A DNA stretch of 5,051 nucleotides from DAIOHQ01 sp036744635 (GCA_036744635.1 DAIOHQ010000306.1:1-5051), one strand, 5' to 3'. Positions 1 to 5,051 are shown, numbered from the stretch's first letter. Program-made: numbers and translations. Notes: generated by a model not told the origin, from the sequence alone.

Positions 1-1
1 G

Positions 2-17
2 CAGGTGTACTCACCTG
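2..17. repeat. Short perfect inverted repeat near left edge
   Basis: CAGGTG-TACT-CACCTG is a perfect 6-bp inverted repeat with a 4-nt centre. It could be an operator half-site pair or a small hairpin. There is no T-run on either side that would make it an intrinsic terminator. Its partner gene is not visible, because it lies about 150 bp upstream of the EIIA start and at the very edge of the window. The length is short enough to arise by chance. Confidence 0.3.
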
Positions 18-164
18 TCCGAATCCAGCCATACCTCCTCACCCCACCACAGCAATCAATCCTCCGCAATTCGCAACACCCAACATTTGCCCGCAAAGCC
101 GGGAATGATTACCATTGACTCTTTACCCTGAACCAAACGCATTTGAGAGTCGGAGTTGTGAATC

Positions 165-632
165 ATGCGTCTGACTGACATCCTTAAGCCCCAAAACATC
201 AAGGCGCCGCTGGCGGCCAAGACCAAGACCGAAGCCATCGGCGAGCTGGTTGCGCTGCTGGCCGCCAACAACGAAGTGGCCGACGCCAAGAAAGTGCTGG
301 ATGCGGTGCTCGAGCGCGAGTCCACCCGCACCACCGGCATCGGCAACGGCCTGGCCATCCCCCACGGCAAGTGCAACGGCACCGACCACCTGGTGATGGC
401 GGTGGGCAAGGCCGTGACGCCGATCGATTTTCAATCCATTGACGGCCGGCCGGTCACGCTGATCTGGCTGCTCACATCCCCACCCGACAAAACCGGCCCG
501 CACATCCACGCCCTGGCGAAGATCAGCCGCCTGATGACCATCGACAAATTCCGTCAGGCGCTGGCCGCCGCCCACACGGCGCAGGAAATTTTCGACATCA
601 TCCTGCAGCAGGAAAACGCCCTCGCGGTGTAG
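165..632 (+). CDS. PTS EIIA type-2 (fructose/mannitol/nitrogen-type) domain protein
   Basis: This is a 155-residue stand-alone EIIA domain of the fructose/mannitol/PtsN family. Such proteins accept a phosphoryl group from HPr on a histidine and either pass it to an EIIB or, in PtsN-like members, act as cytoplasmic regulators. The active-site block TGIGNGLAIPHGK is intact, with the phosphorylated histidine at residue 67. The second family block, GPHIHALAKISRLM (about 111-124), is also present, and the length fits a complete single domain (usually about 150). The ATG is preceded by GGAG at 152-155, nine bases upstream. There is no signal peptide or membrane segment. No EIIB, EIIC, HPr or sigma-54 gene is in the window, so transport versus regulatory use cannot be decided; a PtsN-like regulatory role is plausible. 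Codon use is strongly G/C-ending (24 of codons 2-31), unlike the two genes that follow. No clear terminator is seen after the stop codon. Confidence 0.93.
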   Translation: MRLTDILKPQNIKAPLAAKTKTEAIGELVALLAANNEVADAKKVLDAVLERESTRTTGIGNGLAIPHGKCNGTDHLVMAVGKAVTPIDFQSIDGRPVTLIWLLTSPPDKTGPHIHALAKISRLMTIDKFRQALAAAHTAQEIFDIILQQENALAV

Positions 633-740
633 CACGATATTTCCTTCCTTTACGCACATTCCAGCAAGCATTTCGTCGCCGCACGAGCCTGCAAATACGC
701 GCACCTTGATCCATCGCTGAGCAACAATCTGCAAATAATA

Positions 741-780
741 ATGATCGAAAATCGAAAGTTTTTGATCGAAAATTGAATTC
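741..780 (+). promoter_or_regulatory. Repeat element, copy A (upstream of pseudopilin gene)
   Basis: This AT-rich 40-bp block contains GATCGAAAAT twice (743-752 and 764-773), exactly 21 bp apart, i.e. two helical turns. The heptamer ATCGAAA occurs at 744, 751 and 765, all in a 7-bp register. The same block occurs on the minus strand at 4805-4844 with 35 of 40 positions identical, upstream of the response regulator gene. The block ends 82 bp before the pseudopilin ATG. This arrangement fits a pair of binding sites for a DNA-binding regulator, or part of a promoter region. I could not place convincing -35/-10 boxes that are conserved in both copies. What binds it is unknown. Confidence 0.6.
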
Positions 781-862
781 TTTTAATTTCGCCCACGGCT
801 TATCAATGGAACCGTTGCGACGCGTGTCGCGTGTTCGACTGGTTGTTTCTGAGGAGCATCAT

Positions 863-1879
863 ATGAAGCGAAGGGAAAGGGCGTTCACACTCGTAGAGCT
901 GCTGGTGGTGATCGGGATCATCGCCCTGCTCATTTCCATCCTCCTGCCGTCGTTAAACCGGGCAAGACGTGCGGCGAAGACTGTAATGTGCGCTTCCAAC
1001 CTAAGGCAAGTCGGTCTGAGCCTGATTGGGTATATGTCTGAAAACAAAGGCAAGCTACCGGTTTGGTCCTCCGCCTGCGGGGAAGGGGATCTCCAAACGA
1101 ACACTGTCGTCGGCATGCCTACGGATCCCAGTTATTCTCCGCTTGTCCTTGACGCCAAATTCGACCTGGGACCCTCGCGTTCAATATTTGCCTTCATGCA
1201 ATGGTTTGACGCGGTCGCCTGGCAAAACGGTATTCGTAAGAGTCGGGTTCAAGGTTTTCCCGATATGGCTAAGACACTCCAGGGCCGGGCTGCTCGCAAC
1301 TATGATGTACTGAATGCCAGCCCAAGTTCCGTCACGAGCCAATCCGCTGAATTTCGAGAGCGCACCCAGATATTGTGGTGCCCGGCCGATACCCAGCAGG
1401 AGAATCCGTATCCGGGCCTGTCCGTTTACTGCTGGGCGACCACCTACGGCATGCCCACCAGCACTGCCGTGGGGTTCAACGTGACGACCGGCGCTAACAT
1501 GGCTGGTCCGATCAACAACTTCGCCAGGGTCCGCAATGCGCAGGAGCTTTGCATGCTCACAGAAGGTGGACAGAGCTTTGTCTATGGAAAGTGCAATGCC
1601 AAGGAGAGCGACTTGCGATGCTTACCTCCCAACTATGGTAAGGGATATTCACCTCCGCTCGACAACTTGGCATCTGTGCCAGCATACTCGCACGCAGGGA
1701 TGAACTATCTGTTTTTCGATGGGCACGTCTCGACCCTTCGCCAGCCCCCGCACGCTCTCGGCTCCAGCGCTGGCAGATGGAAAACAATCGACGGCGACAT
1801 CATCACAAACACCGCCAATGACAAGGCAATGTTCAATGCCAAGTTCAGCCCACCGAACCCAACTTGGGGCGAATGGTGA
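863..1879 (+). CDS. Planctomycete-type pseudopilin-like protein (prepilin N-terminal methylation domain, H-X-DG C-terminus)
   Basis: This 338-residue protein begins with a basic stretch (MKRRERA) followed by FTLVELLVVIGII, the type IV prepilin / type II secretion pseudopilin leader. Cleavage by a prepilin peptidase is expected between A7 and F8, with the conserved glutamate E12 at position +5 and a hydrophobic helix at about 8-30. Alanine replaces the usual glycine at -1. The block CASNLRQVGLSLIGYMSEN (about 43-61) is typical of planctomycete members, as is the WCPAD segment near the middle. The C-terminal signature SHAGMNYLFFDGHV has H277 and D286-G287, so eight residues separate H and DG instead of the usual nine. 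Start choice: GAGGAG at 851-856 lies six bases before ATG 863; an in-frame TTG at 773 falls inside the repeat element and is rejected. The protein is probably inserted in the cytoplasmic membrane and assembled or displayed outside. These proteins form large paralogous families in planctomycetes and their individual roles are mostly unknown. Codon use is less G/C-ending than in EIIA (17 of 30 codons sampled at 950-1039). Confidence 0.9.
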   Translation: MKRRERAFTLVELLVVIGIIALLISILLPSLNRARRAAKTVMCASNLRQVGLSLIGYMSENKGKLPVWSSACGEGDLQTNTVVGMPTDPSYSPLVLDAKFDLGPSRSIFAFMQWFDAVAWQNGIRKSRVQGFPDMAKTLQGRAARNYDVLNASPSSVTSQSAEFRERTQILWCPADTQQENPYPGLSVYCWATTYGMPTSTAVGFNVTTGANMAGPINNFARVRNAQELCMLTEGGQSFVYGKCNAKESDLRCLPPNYGKGYSPPLDNLASVPAYSHAGMNYLFFDGHVSTLRQPPHALGSSAGRWKTIDGDIITNTANDKAMFNAKFSPPNPTWGEW

Positions 1880-1915
1880 TACAGGATAGTGGCCCAGTGG
1901 AATTTTGATTTTTCA

Positions 1916-1932
1916 TCGACTCGTAAAGTCGA
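1916..1932 (+). repeat. Small hairpin between pseudopilin stop and terminator
   Basis: TCGACT (1916-1921) and AGTCGA (1927-1932) form a 6-bp perfect stem with a 5-nt loop. An overlapping alternative stem pairs ACTCG (1919-1923) with CGAGT (1930-1934). It sits directly upstream of the 47-bp terminator block and has no T-run of its own. It may be a 3'-end stabilising structure or chance. Confidence 0.3.
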
Positions 1933-1940
1933 GTAACCGG

Positions 1941-1988
1941 GCCCTTCCCTTCCCTTTAGCCCGGCGGCGCCCACCGCCGGGCTTTTTT
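1941..1988 (+). terminator. Intrinsic terminator, repeat copy 1 (after pseudopilin gene)
   Basis: A pyrimidine tract (CCCTTCCCTTCCCTTT, 1942-1957) leads into a perfect 10-bp GC-rich stem, AGCCCGGCGG (1958-1967) and CCGCCGGGCT (1974-1983), with loop CGCCCA and a run of six T (1983-1988). This is a strong Rho-independent terminator for the pseudopilin transcript, 61 bp past its stop codon. Positions 1941-1987 are identical, base for base, to 4138-4184. The hairpin ends about 26 bp before the next start codon, leaving no room for a promoter between it and the LEPR gene. Confidence 0.9.
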
Positions 1989-2000
1989 AACCTCTTTGGA

Positions 2001-2006
2001 AGGAGG
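2001..2006 (+). promoter_or_regulatory. Shine-Dalgarno of the LEPR gene
   Basis: AGGAGG lies seven bases before ATG 2014 and decides the start. An in-frame TTG at 1996 would place the Shine-Dalgarno inside the coding sequence, so it is not used. The longer purine stretch GGAAGGAGGAAA (1998-2009) is complementary in part (GGAAGG with CCTTCC) to the pyrimidine tract of the preceding terminator block. Confidence 0.85.
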
Positions 2007-2013
2007 AAATCTT

Positions 2014-4122
2014 ATGTTTGCTTCAAATTCTCCCGTTCGTAATCAGAAGCCACCATGCATCAAGCTAGAAAATCTTGAGCCTCGCGTATTCCTAAACTCT
2101 CCCTTTGCCATCAATCTTCTGAACGGCCTTCAACCAATGTTCCTGACGGATGATGCGATCTCGCAACTCCTTGGGCCGGCCGCAATTGTTTCAGGCTTTC
2201 GCACCTCCGCCTCACCTGATGCATCAGGAAATGGGATTGGATTCTGGTTTAGTGTCACTGCGGATGCAGACGCTGGAGGCACACCCGGAAATGACGCAGT
2301 TCCTGGATATTTTAGTTCGGCAAGCGCTCCCGATGGCACCTCGGCGACGGCAAACGTACAAACTGACGGTGTAAACGTCCAAGGATCTACTGCCATGTCA
2401 GGCAGCGGCGGCGCGTCCGCCCGGGCGTCGGCAGTGGGGATTGGTACTGCCGGGTCATTTTCGCTAGGTGGTGTCATCCCAGTGGGTACGGCATCGAATA
2501 GTTCTGCGACCGGCGGCATGGACTACGCCCCCGTCGTCGGCCCAAGTTACGCGCATTTTAATATTCAATCTCAAGGCAACGGCGCTACCACCGGCGCTGG
2601 CGAGTTCGCCTGGTATGGTCCAATTTTAGGAGGAGGCCCACTTGAGGTACAGGGCAGCTTGTATTCACGATCTTCAGGTAGTCAAGCAGATTCTGCGAGC
2701 GCTGATCTCAGGGGCGCACCCTCCGCGCCATCTACTATTGATCTCAACTCCACAACCTACGACGGCGGCTATGGATATACGCACGCTCAGTATGGATTTC
2801 TTACAGGTACAATCACGGCAGGAACCAACCCCCTTGCAGCCGCTGGAGGAACGGGTGGCCTCACGGTGTTGGGCAAGAGCACCCTCCAAGCCGTCGGACC
2901 TCGGTATGCTGTTGGGCAAAACTCTCTTGAGGTTCCCGATGCATCTTCCCTGTTTGGTGCCACTGGCGCGGCAGCAGGTGGTACCGGAAATGGAGTCAGC
3001 AATTCCACGATCGGCCTCTCAAATGCTACAGCGCGCGACAACGCCTTTGCGTCAATCAATGGGATGGCTCGCAATGATGCGATTGCGACGGGCTATGACG
3101 TCTATGGCAGTGTCACCGATTTTGACAGCGCCACCGGTACGATGACTTCCGACAATAACAATTTATTGGCTGGCCCTGCCGCCAGCTGCTCCTCCATCTT
3201 CAACCTCGGCATCACGGGCACCTCTCCATCAACCGATGCATCCCAGCAGCATTCTGAGGGACGGATGTCCGCTTCCGCGATCGCAACGGCCGGAACAGTT
3301 TCCAATCAGGGAAGCCTCAGCAGCGCACGCGGCGGCAATGGTGCGATCACGTTCTCTGGGTCAGCGCCAGTAGTGACGGCAATTCCTTCGTATGTCAACG
3401 TCAGCGGGAGCTTATCCACGTCCACCGCCCCGGTCCAAAATACATCCGCGACCACAACATTGAACCTCAACGGGGCATCTTCCTCGCGGACCGCCACTAT
3501 TGCCTCGCAAAGCGCTGCCGGCGGGCCATCTGCGGGAAGCACCGCTCTGAATGCGAACAATTCGGCCACTATTACCGTCGGTGGCGCGGCCGTCGCCGCT
3601 ATCTCCACCGACGGCACGGTACCCGCCGGTAGTTCTGGCACGAGCAGCAGTACGAACTCCGTCACCGCAGAAACGGCCCGTGCCGCCGCGTCTGCGCAAT
3701 CTGACATCTCCGGGAGCACGGTGAATGCGAGTTTTGGCGGAACCGCGATGGACAGCACGGCGGGAATGGGACCCGTGGCGGCCGTCGGCGATCTCACGTT
3801 GGGCCTGAGTGCCGCACCGGGTTCCTATGTGGACGTGACTTTGACTATCGGACCGGACGCCAATCGAGATGGATATGCCGACAGCACTGCATTTTCCGGA
3901 CATTACCGATGGGATGTTACTTCAACCGGCAACAGCATTACTCGGTCAGGTTGGAGCGCTGCTGACTTCCCTGATCCCAGCAATGGCGTGGCTAGCTTAG
4001 CAACGCGTAACTATTCCATCCCCGCGGGACCGACCGATGCGCTCGTGATCAAATTTATTTACACATCGCAGGTATTTGGCACAACGTCCATCGGCAGCGG
4101 TACTCTCAACTATGTCGCATAA
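2014..4122 (+). CDS. LEPR-motif, Ala/Gly/Ser/Thr-rich probable surface protein
   Basis: This 702-residue protein has a short basic N-terminus followed by IKLENLEPRVFLNS (LEPR at 21-24). That is a match to the LEPR-xLL motif found near the N-terminus of many large planctomycete proteins thought to be exported, with Phe at the first leucine. There is no classical signal peptide, no transmembrane helix and no recognised enzyme motif. Residues of roughly 110-600 are low-complexity, rich in Ala, Gly, Ser and Thr, with alternating A-x-A-x-A stretches such as ASARASAVGIG and MSASAIATAG, which suggests repetitive beta-strand structure. Only two cysteines occur (C15, C392). The last 100 or so residues are more ordinary in composition and contain DANRDGYAD (615-623). 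That fits a calcium-binding DxNxDGxxD loop like those of dockerin or thrombospondin type 3 repeats, but single. Codon use is the least G/C-ending in the window (11 of codons 2-31). The gene is bracketed by two identical terminator copies. A structural or adhesive surface role is inferred from composition; the exact function is unknown. Confidence 0.85.
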   Translation: MFASNSPVRNQKPPCIKLENLEPRVFLNSPFAINLLNGLQPMFLTDDAISQLLGPAAIVSGFRTSASPDASGNGIGFWFSVTADADAGGTPGNDAVPGYFSSASAPDGTSATANVQTDGVNVQGSTAMSGSGGASARASAVGIGTAGSFSLGGVIPVGTASNSSATGGMDYAPVVGPSYAHFNIQSQGNGATTGAGEFAWYGPILGGGPLEVQGSLYSRSSGSQADSASADLRGAPSAPSTIDLNSTTYDGGYGYTHAQYGFLTGTITAGTNPLAAAGGTGGLTVLGKSTLQAVGPRYAVGQNSLEVPDASSLFGATGAAAGGTGNGVSNSTIGLSNATARDNAFASINGMARNDAIATGYDVYGSVTDFDSATGTMTSDNNNLLAGPAASCSSIFNLGITGTSPSTDASQQHSEGRMSASAIATAGTVSNQGSLSSARGGNGAITFSGSAPVVTAIPSYVNVSGSLSTSTAPVQNTSATTTLNLNGASSSRTATIASQSAAGGPSAGSTALNANNSATITVGGAAVAAISTDGTVPAGSSGTSSSTNSVTAETARAAASAQSDISGSTVNASFGGTAMDSTAGMGPVAAVGDLTLGLSAAPGSYVDVTLTIGPDANRDGYADSTAFSGHYRWDVTSTGNSITRSGWSAADFPDPSNGVASLATRNYSIPAGPTDALVIKFIYTSQVFGTTSIGSGTLNYVA

Positions 4123-4137
4123 TTCGTGATTTAATGT

Positions 4138-4184
4138 GCCCTTCCCTTCCCTTTAGCCCGGCGGCGCCCACCGCCGGGCTTTTT
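4138..4184 (+). terminator. Intrinsic terminator, repeat copy 2 (after LEPR gene)
   Basis: This is the second copy of the 47-bp block, identical to 1941-1987: pyrimidine tract, 10-bp GC stem with CGCCCA loop, then five T (4180-4184). It begins 15 bases after the TAA of the LEPR gene and should end that transcript. On the opposite strand the hairpin is preceded by A-rich and followed by purine-rich sequence, so it is not an efficient terminator for the converging response regulator gene, which has its own. Confidence 0.9.
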
Positions 4185-4186
4185 GC

Positions 4187-4216
4187 TGCGCGCGGGAGTG
4201 CGTGCAAACGCGCGCA
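4187..4216. repeat. GC-only inverted repeat after terminator copy 2
   Basis: TGCGCGCG (4187-4194) and CGCGCGCA (4209-4216) form a perfect 8-bp inverted repeat with a 14-nt loop. No T-run follows on either strand. It lies between the two convergent genes. Its simple alternating GC composition makes chance formation likely. Confidence 0.25.
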
Positions 4217-4244
4217 CGACAATCCACTCAGTATGCGCATTCAT

Positions 4245-4273
4245 AAAAATGCCACGCATCTACCATGCGGGGC
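4245..4273 (-). terminator. Intrinsic terminator of the response regulator gene
   Basis: Read on the minus strand, GCCCCGCAT (4273-4265) pairs with ATGCGTGGC (4259-4251) over nine positions with one C/T mismatch. The loop is GGTAG, followed by ATTTTTAT (4250-4243). It begins 40 bases past the stop codon of the response regulator, the expected place for its Rho-independent terminator. On the plus strand it lacks a T-run. Confidence 0.7.
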
Positions 4274-4313
4274 CAGCTCGTTCGATATGTGCATGGATCA
4301 ACCGCAAAGCCCA

Positions 4314-4748
4314 TCACACCGCCAGCGAGCAATCCAGATCGATGCTGGCGTGGTTGCGCTGCGTGTCTGATGAGCAGCCGAAGGCGCCGATGCGCCCGGT
4401 AATCTTCTTGAGGAATTCGTCGGCGGTGTAAGCGCCTTTGAGCAGAAAGTCGTCAGCGCCGAACGCGCACACCCGGCGGCCGAAGGTGGGATCGGAAATG
4501 CCGCTGACCACCACCACCGGAACTCCGCCGCATCCGGGGATGCTGCGCAGCAGGCGGATGAATTCGATGCCATCCATGTGCGGCATCATCAGGTCGAGCA
4601 GCACCAGGTCGATCGGCTCACGGCGAAGGATCGGCAGCGCGGCCATCCCGCCCGATGCGGTGAAGACATCAAAGCCGCGCCCGCGCAAAATGCGCGCGGT
4701 CAGTTCCAAGGTGGCCGGCTCATCGTCGATGATCAAAATCGTGCTCAT
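4314..4748 (-). CDS. Single-domain response regulator (CheY-like receiver)
   Basis: This 144-residue protein is essentially one receiver domain. The acidic pair D8-D9 (LIIDDEP), the phosphoacceptor D52 (LLDLMMPHMDG), the switch serine S82 (VVVVSG) and the conserved lysine K104 (FLLKG) are all present, so phosphorylation by a histidine kinase is expected. The usual K-P after beta-5 is K-G here. There is no output domain; about 24 residues follow the receiver without recognisable motif. The protein therefore probably acts by protein-protein contact or as a phosphorelay intermediate. No kinase is in the window. GGAG (4757-4754, minus strand) lies five bases before the ATG. The upstream region carries copy B of the repeat element shared with the pseudopilin gene. 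Codon use is G/C-ending (23 of codons 2-31), like EIIA and unlike the LEPR gene. The gene converges on the LEPR gene, each having its own terminator. Confidence 0.95.
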   Translation of the reverse strand: MSTILIIDDEPATLELTARILRGRGFDVFTASGGMAALPILRREPIDLVLLDLMMPHMDGIEFIRLLRSIPGCGGVPVVVVSGISDPTFGRRVCAFGADDFLLKGAYTADEFLKKITGRIGAFGCSSDTQRNHASIDLDCSLAV

Positions 4749-4804
4749 AAGTGCTCCACGAAAGTATCGCCCGATGCTGTCGTATCAAACCGCCCTGAAA
4801 CCGG

Positions 4805-4844
4805 GAATGTAATTTTCGATCAAAAACTATAAATTTTCGATCAT
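4805..4844 (-). promoter_or_regulatory. Repeat element, copy B (upstream of response regulator gene)
   Basis: Read on the minus strand this block has GATCGAAAAT at 4842-4833 and again at 4821-4812, 21 bp apart. Between and around them it matches copy A (741-780) at 35 of 40 positions, including the GTTTTT just before the second site and the ATTC at the end. It ends 56 bp before the response regulator ATG. It could also serve the divergent right-edge gene. The nonamer TGCAAATAA lies upstream in both copies (730-738; 4865-4857 on the minus strand), but at different distances. No conserved -35/-10 pair could be assigned. Confidence 0.6.
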
Positions 4845-4929
4845 CTTATAACCAACTTATTTGCAATAACTTATGGCAGAAAATTTTCAGGCTTCTGGAA
4901 ATCGCCTTGCAAGTGTACGATATTCGTCG

Positions 4930-5051
4930 ATGAAGCCCCTCGAGCCGATCTTCCCTAAGCCGGATGTCGTGCAGCACATGTTGAACCCGCAGCCGATCCT
5001 GGCAGGCATGGGAACAGCGCCGCGGGGGTGCTGCGTGGATCGGACGGATGG
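4930..5051 (+). CDS. Probable 5' end of an unidentified gene, cut by the window edge
   Basis: An open frame starts with MKPLEPIFPKPDVV and stays open to the right edge (about 40 codons). From ATG 4930 onward 33 of 40 codons end in G or C, the pattern of the EIIA and receiver genes. The in-frame extension back to ATG 4873 has only 5 of 19, so 4930 is the better start. The other two plus-strand frames hit stops soon, and the best minus-strand frame has weaker third-position bias and an unnatural Arg/His/Cys-rich product. No Shine-Dalgarno precedes either ATG, so the transcript may be leaderless or the start lies elsewhere. The family is not recognised from the fragment. The gene is divergent from the response regulator, with the copy B element in the shared intergenic region. 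Confidence 0.45.
   Translation, partial: MKPLEPIFPKPDVVQHMLNPQPILAGMGTAPRGCCVDRTD

Noticed and set aside
1..32. Possible divergent minus-strand gene start (MAGFGQVSTP from 32 leftward, preceded by GAGGAGG)
   Set aside because: The Shine-Dalgarno-like run is only one base from the ATG, which is too close, and just ten codons are visible. It remains possible but cannot be supported.
115..144. Possible EIIA promoter with TTGACT at 115-120
   Set aside because: The -35-like box is good, but no acceptable -10 lies 16-18 bases downstream; the best candidate, CATTTG, is poor.
123..734. Long minus-strand open frame (203 codons) opposite EIIA
   Set aside because: It is a shadow of the G/C-ending codon pattern of the EIIA gene. 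The plus strand has a clear family match with an intact active site, while this product has no recognisable motif.
741..780. CRISPR-like reading of the repeated GATCGAAAAT sites
   Set aside because: Only two 10-bp repeats per locus with an 11-bp, partly conserved spacer; there is no array and no cas gene.
773..862. Possible 30-residue N-terminal extension of the pseudopilin from TTG 773
   Set aside because: It would bury the prepilin leader inside the protein and start within the repeat element. ATG 863 has GAGGAG six bases upstream and puts the basic leader at the N-terminus.
2642..3145. Plus-strand frame inside the LEPR gene, and long minus-strand frames at 3306-3797 and 3412-3903
   Set aside because: These are low-complexity shadows of an Ala/Ser/Thr-rich coding region, with no ribosome binding sites. 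The LEPR frame has the Shine-Dalgarno, the motif and the terminator.
4438..4812. Plus-strand frame across the response regulator (124 codons), plus overlapping frame at 4578-4832
   Set aside because: Both are opposite to a complete receiver domain with all key residues, and their products are Arg/Ser/Pro-rich without motif.

Overview
The window most likely comes from a planctomycete, probably of the Phycisphaerae type. Two family signatures point that way. One is a pseudopilin with an FTLVELLVVIGII leader and a C-terminal H-(X)-DG block. The other is a large secreted-type protein whose N-terminus carries the LEPR-x-L-L style motif (LEPRVFLNS). The assignment rests on these families only; there is no rRNA or other taxonomic marker.

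Layout, left to right. At 1-164 there is a short leader with a small palindrome (2-17) and no convincing gene. At 165-632 (+) lies a complete stand-alone PTS EIIA domain protein with its active-site histidine. The 230-bp gap at 633-862 has a GC-richer left half with nothing recognisable and an AT-rich right half that holds a regulatory-looking repeat element (741-780). At 863-1879 (+) is the pseudopilin-like gene, followed by an intrinsic terminator inside a 47-bp block (1941-1987). At 2014-4122 (+) is the LEPR protein gene, with a perfect Shine-Dalgarno, followed by a second, identical copy of the 47-bp block (4138-4184). At 4314-4748 (-) is a single-domain response regulator with its own minus-strand terminator (4245-4273). 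Upstream of it, on the minus strand, is a second copy of the repeat element (4805-4844), 35/40 identical to the first. From about 4930 to the right edge (+) there is a probable gene start that runs off the window.

The main unexplained signals are regulatory or structural. First, the pseudopilin and the response regulator share an upstream element made of paired GATCGAAAAT sites exactly 21 bp apart, in the same orientation relative to each gene. Second, the LEPR gene is bracketed by two perfect 47-bp terminator copies, the first ending only about 26 bp before its start codon. Third, the pseudopilin and LEPR genes use markedly fewer G/C-ending codons than the EIIA, receiver and right-edge genes. 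One reading is a cell-surface module (pseudopilin plus LEPR surface protein), possibly accessory, with expression coupled to a receiver protein through a common regulator. This is inference; the sequence shows the repeats and the composition, not the function.
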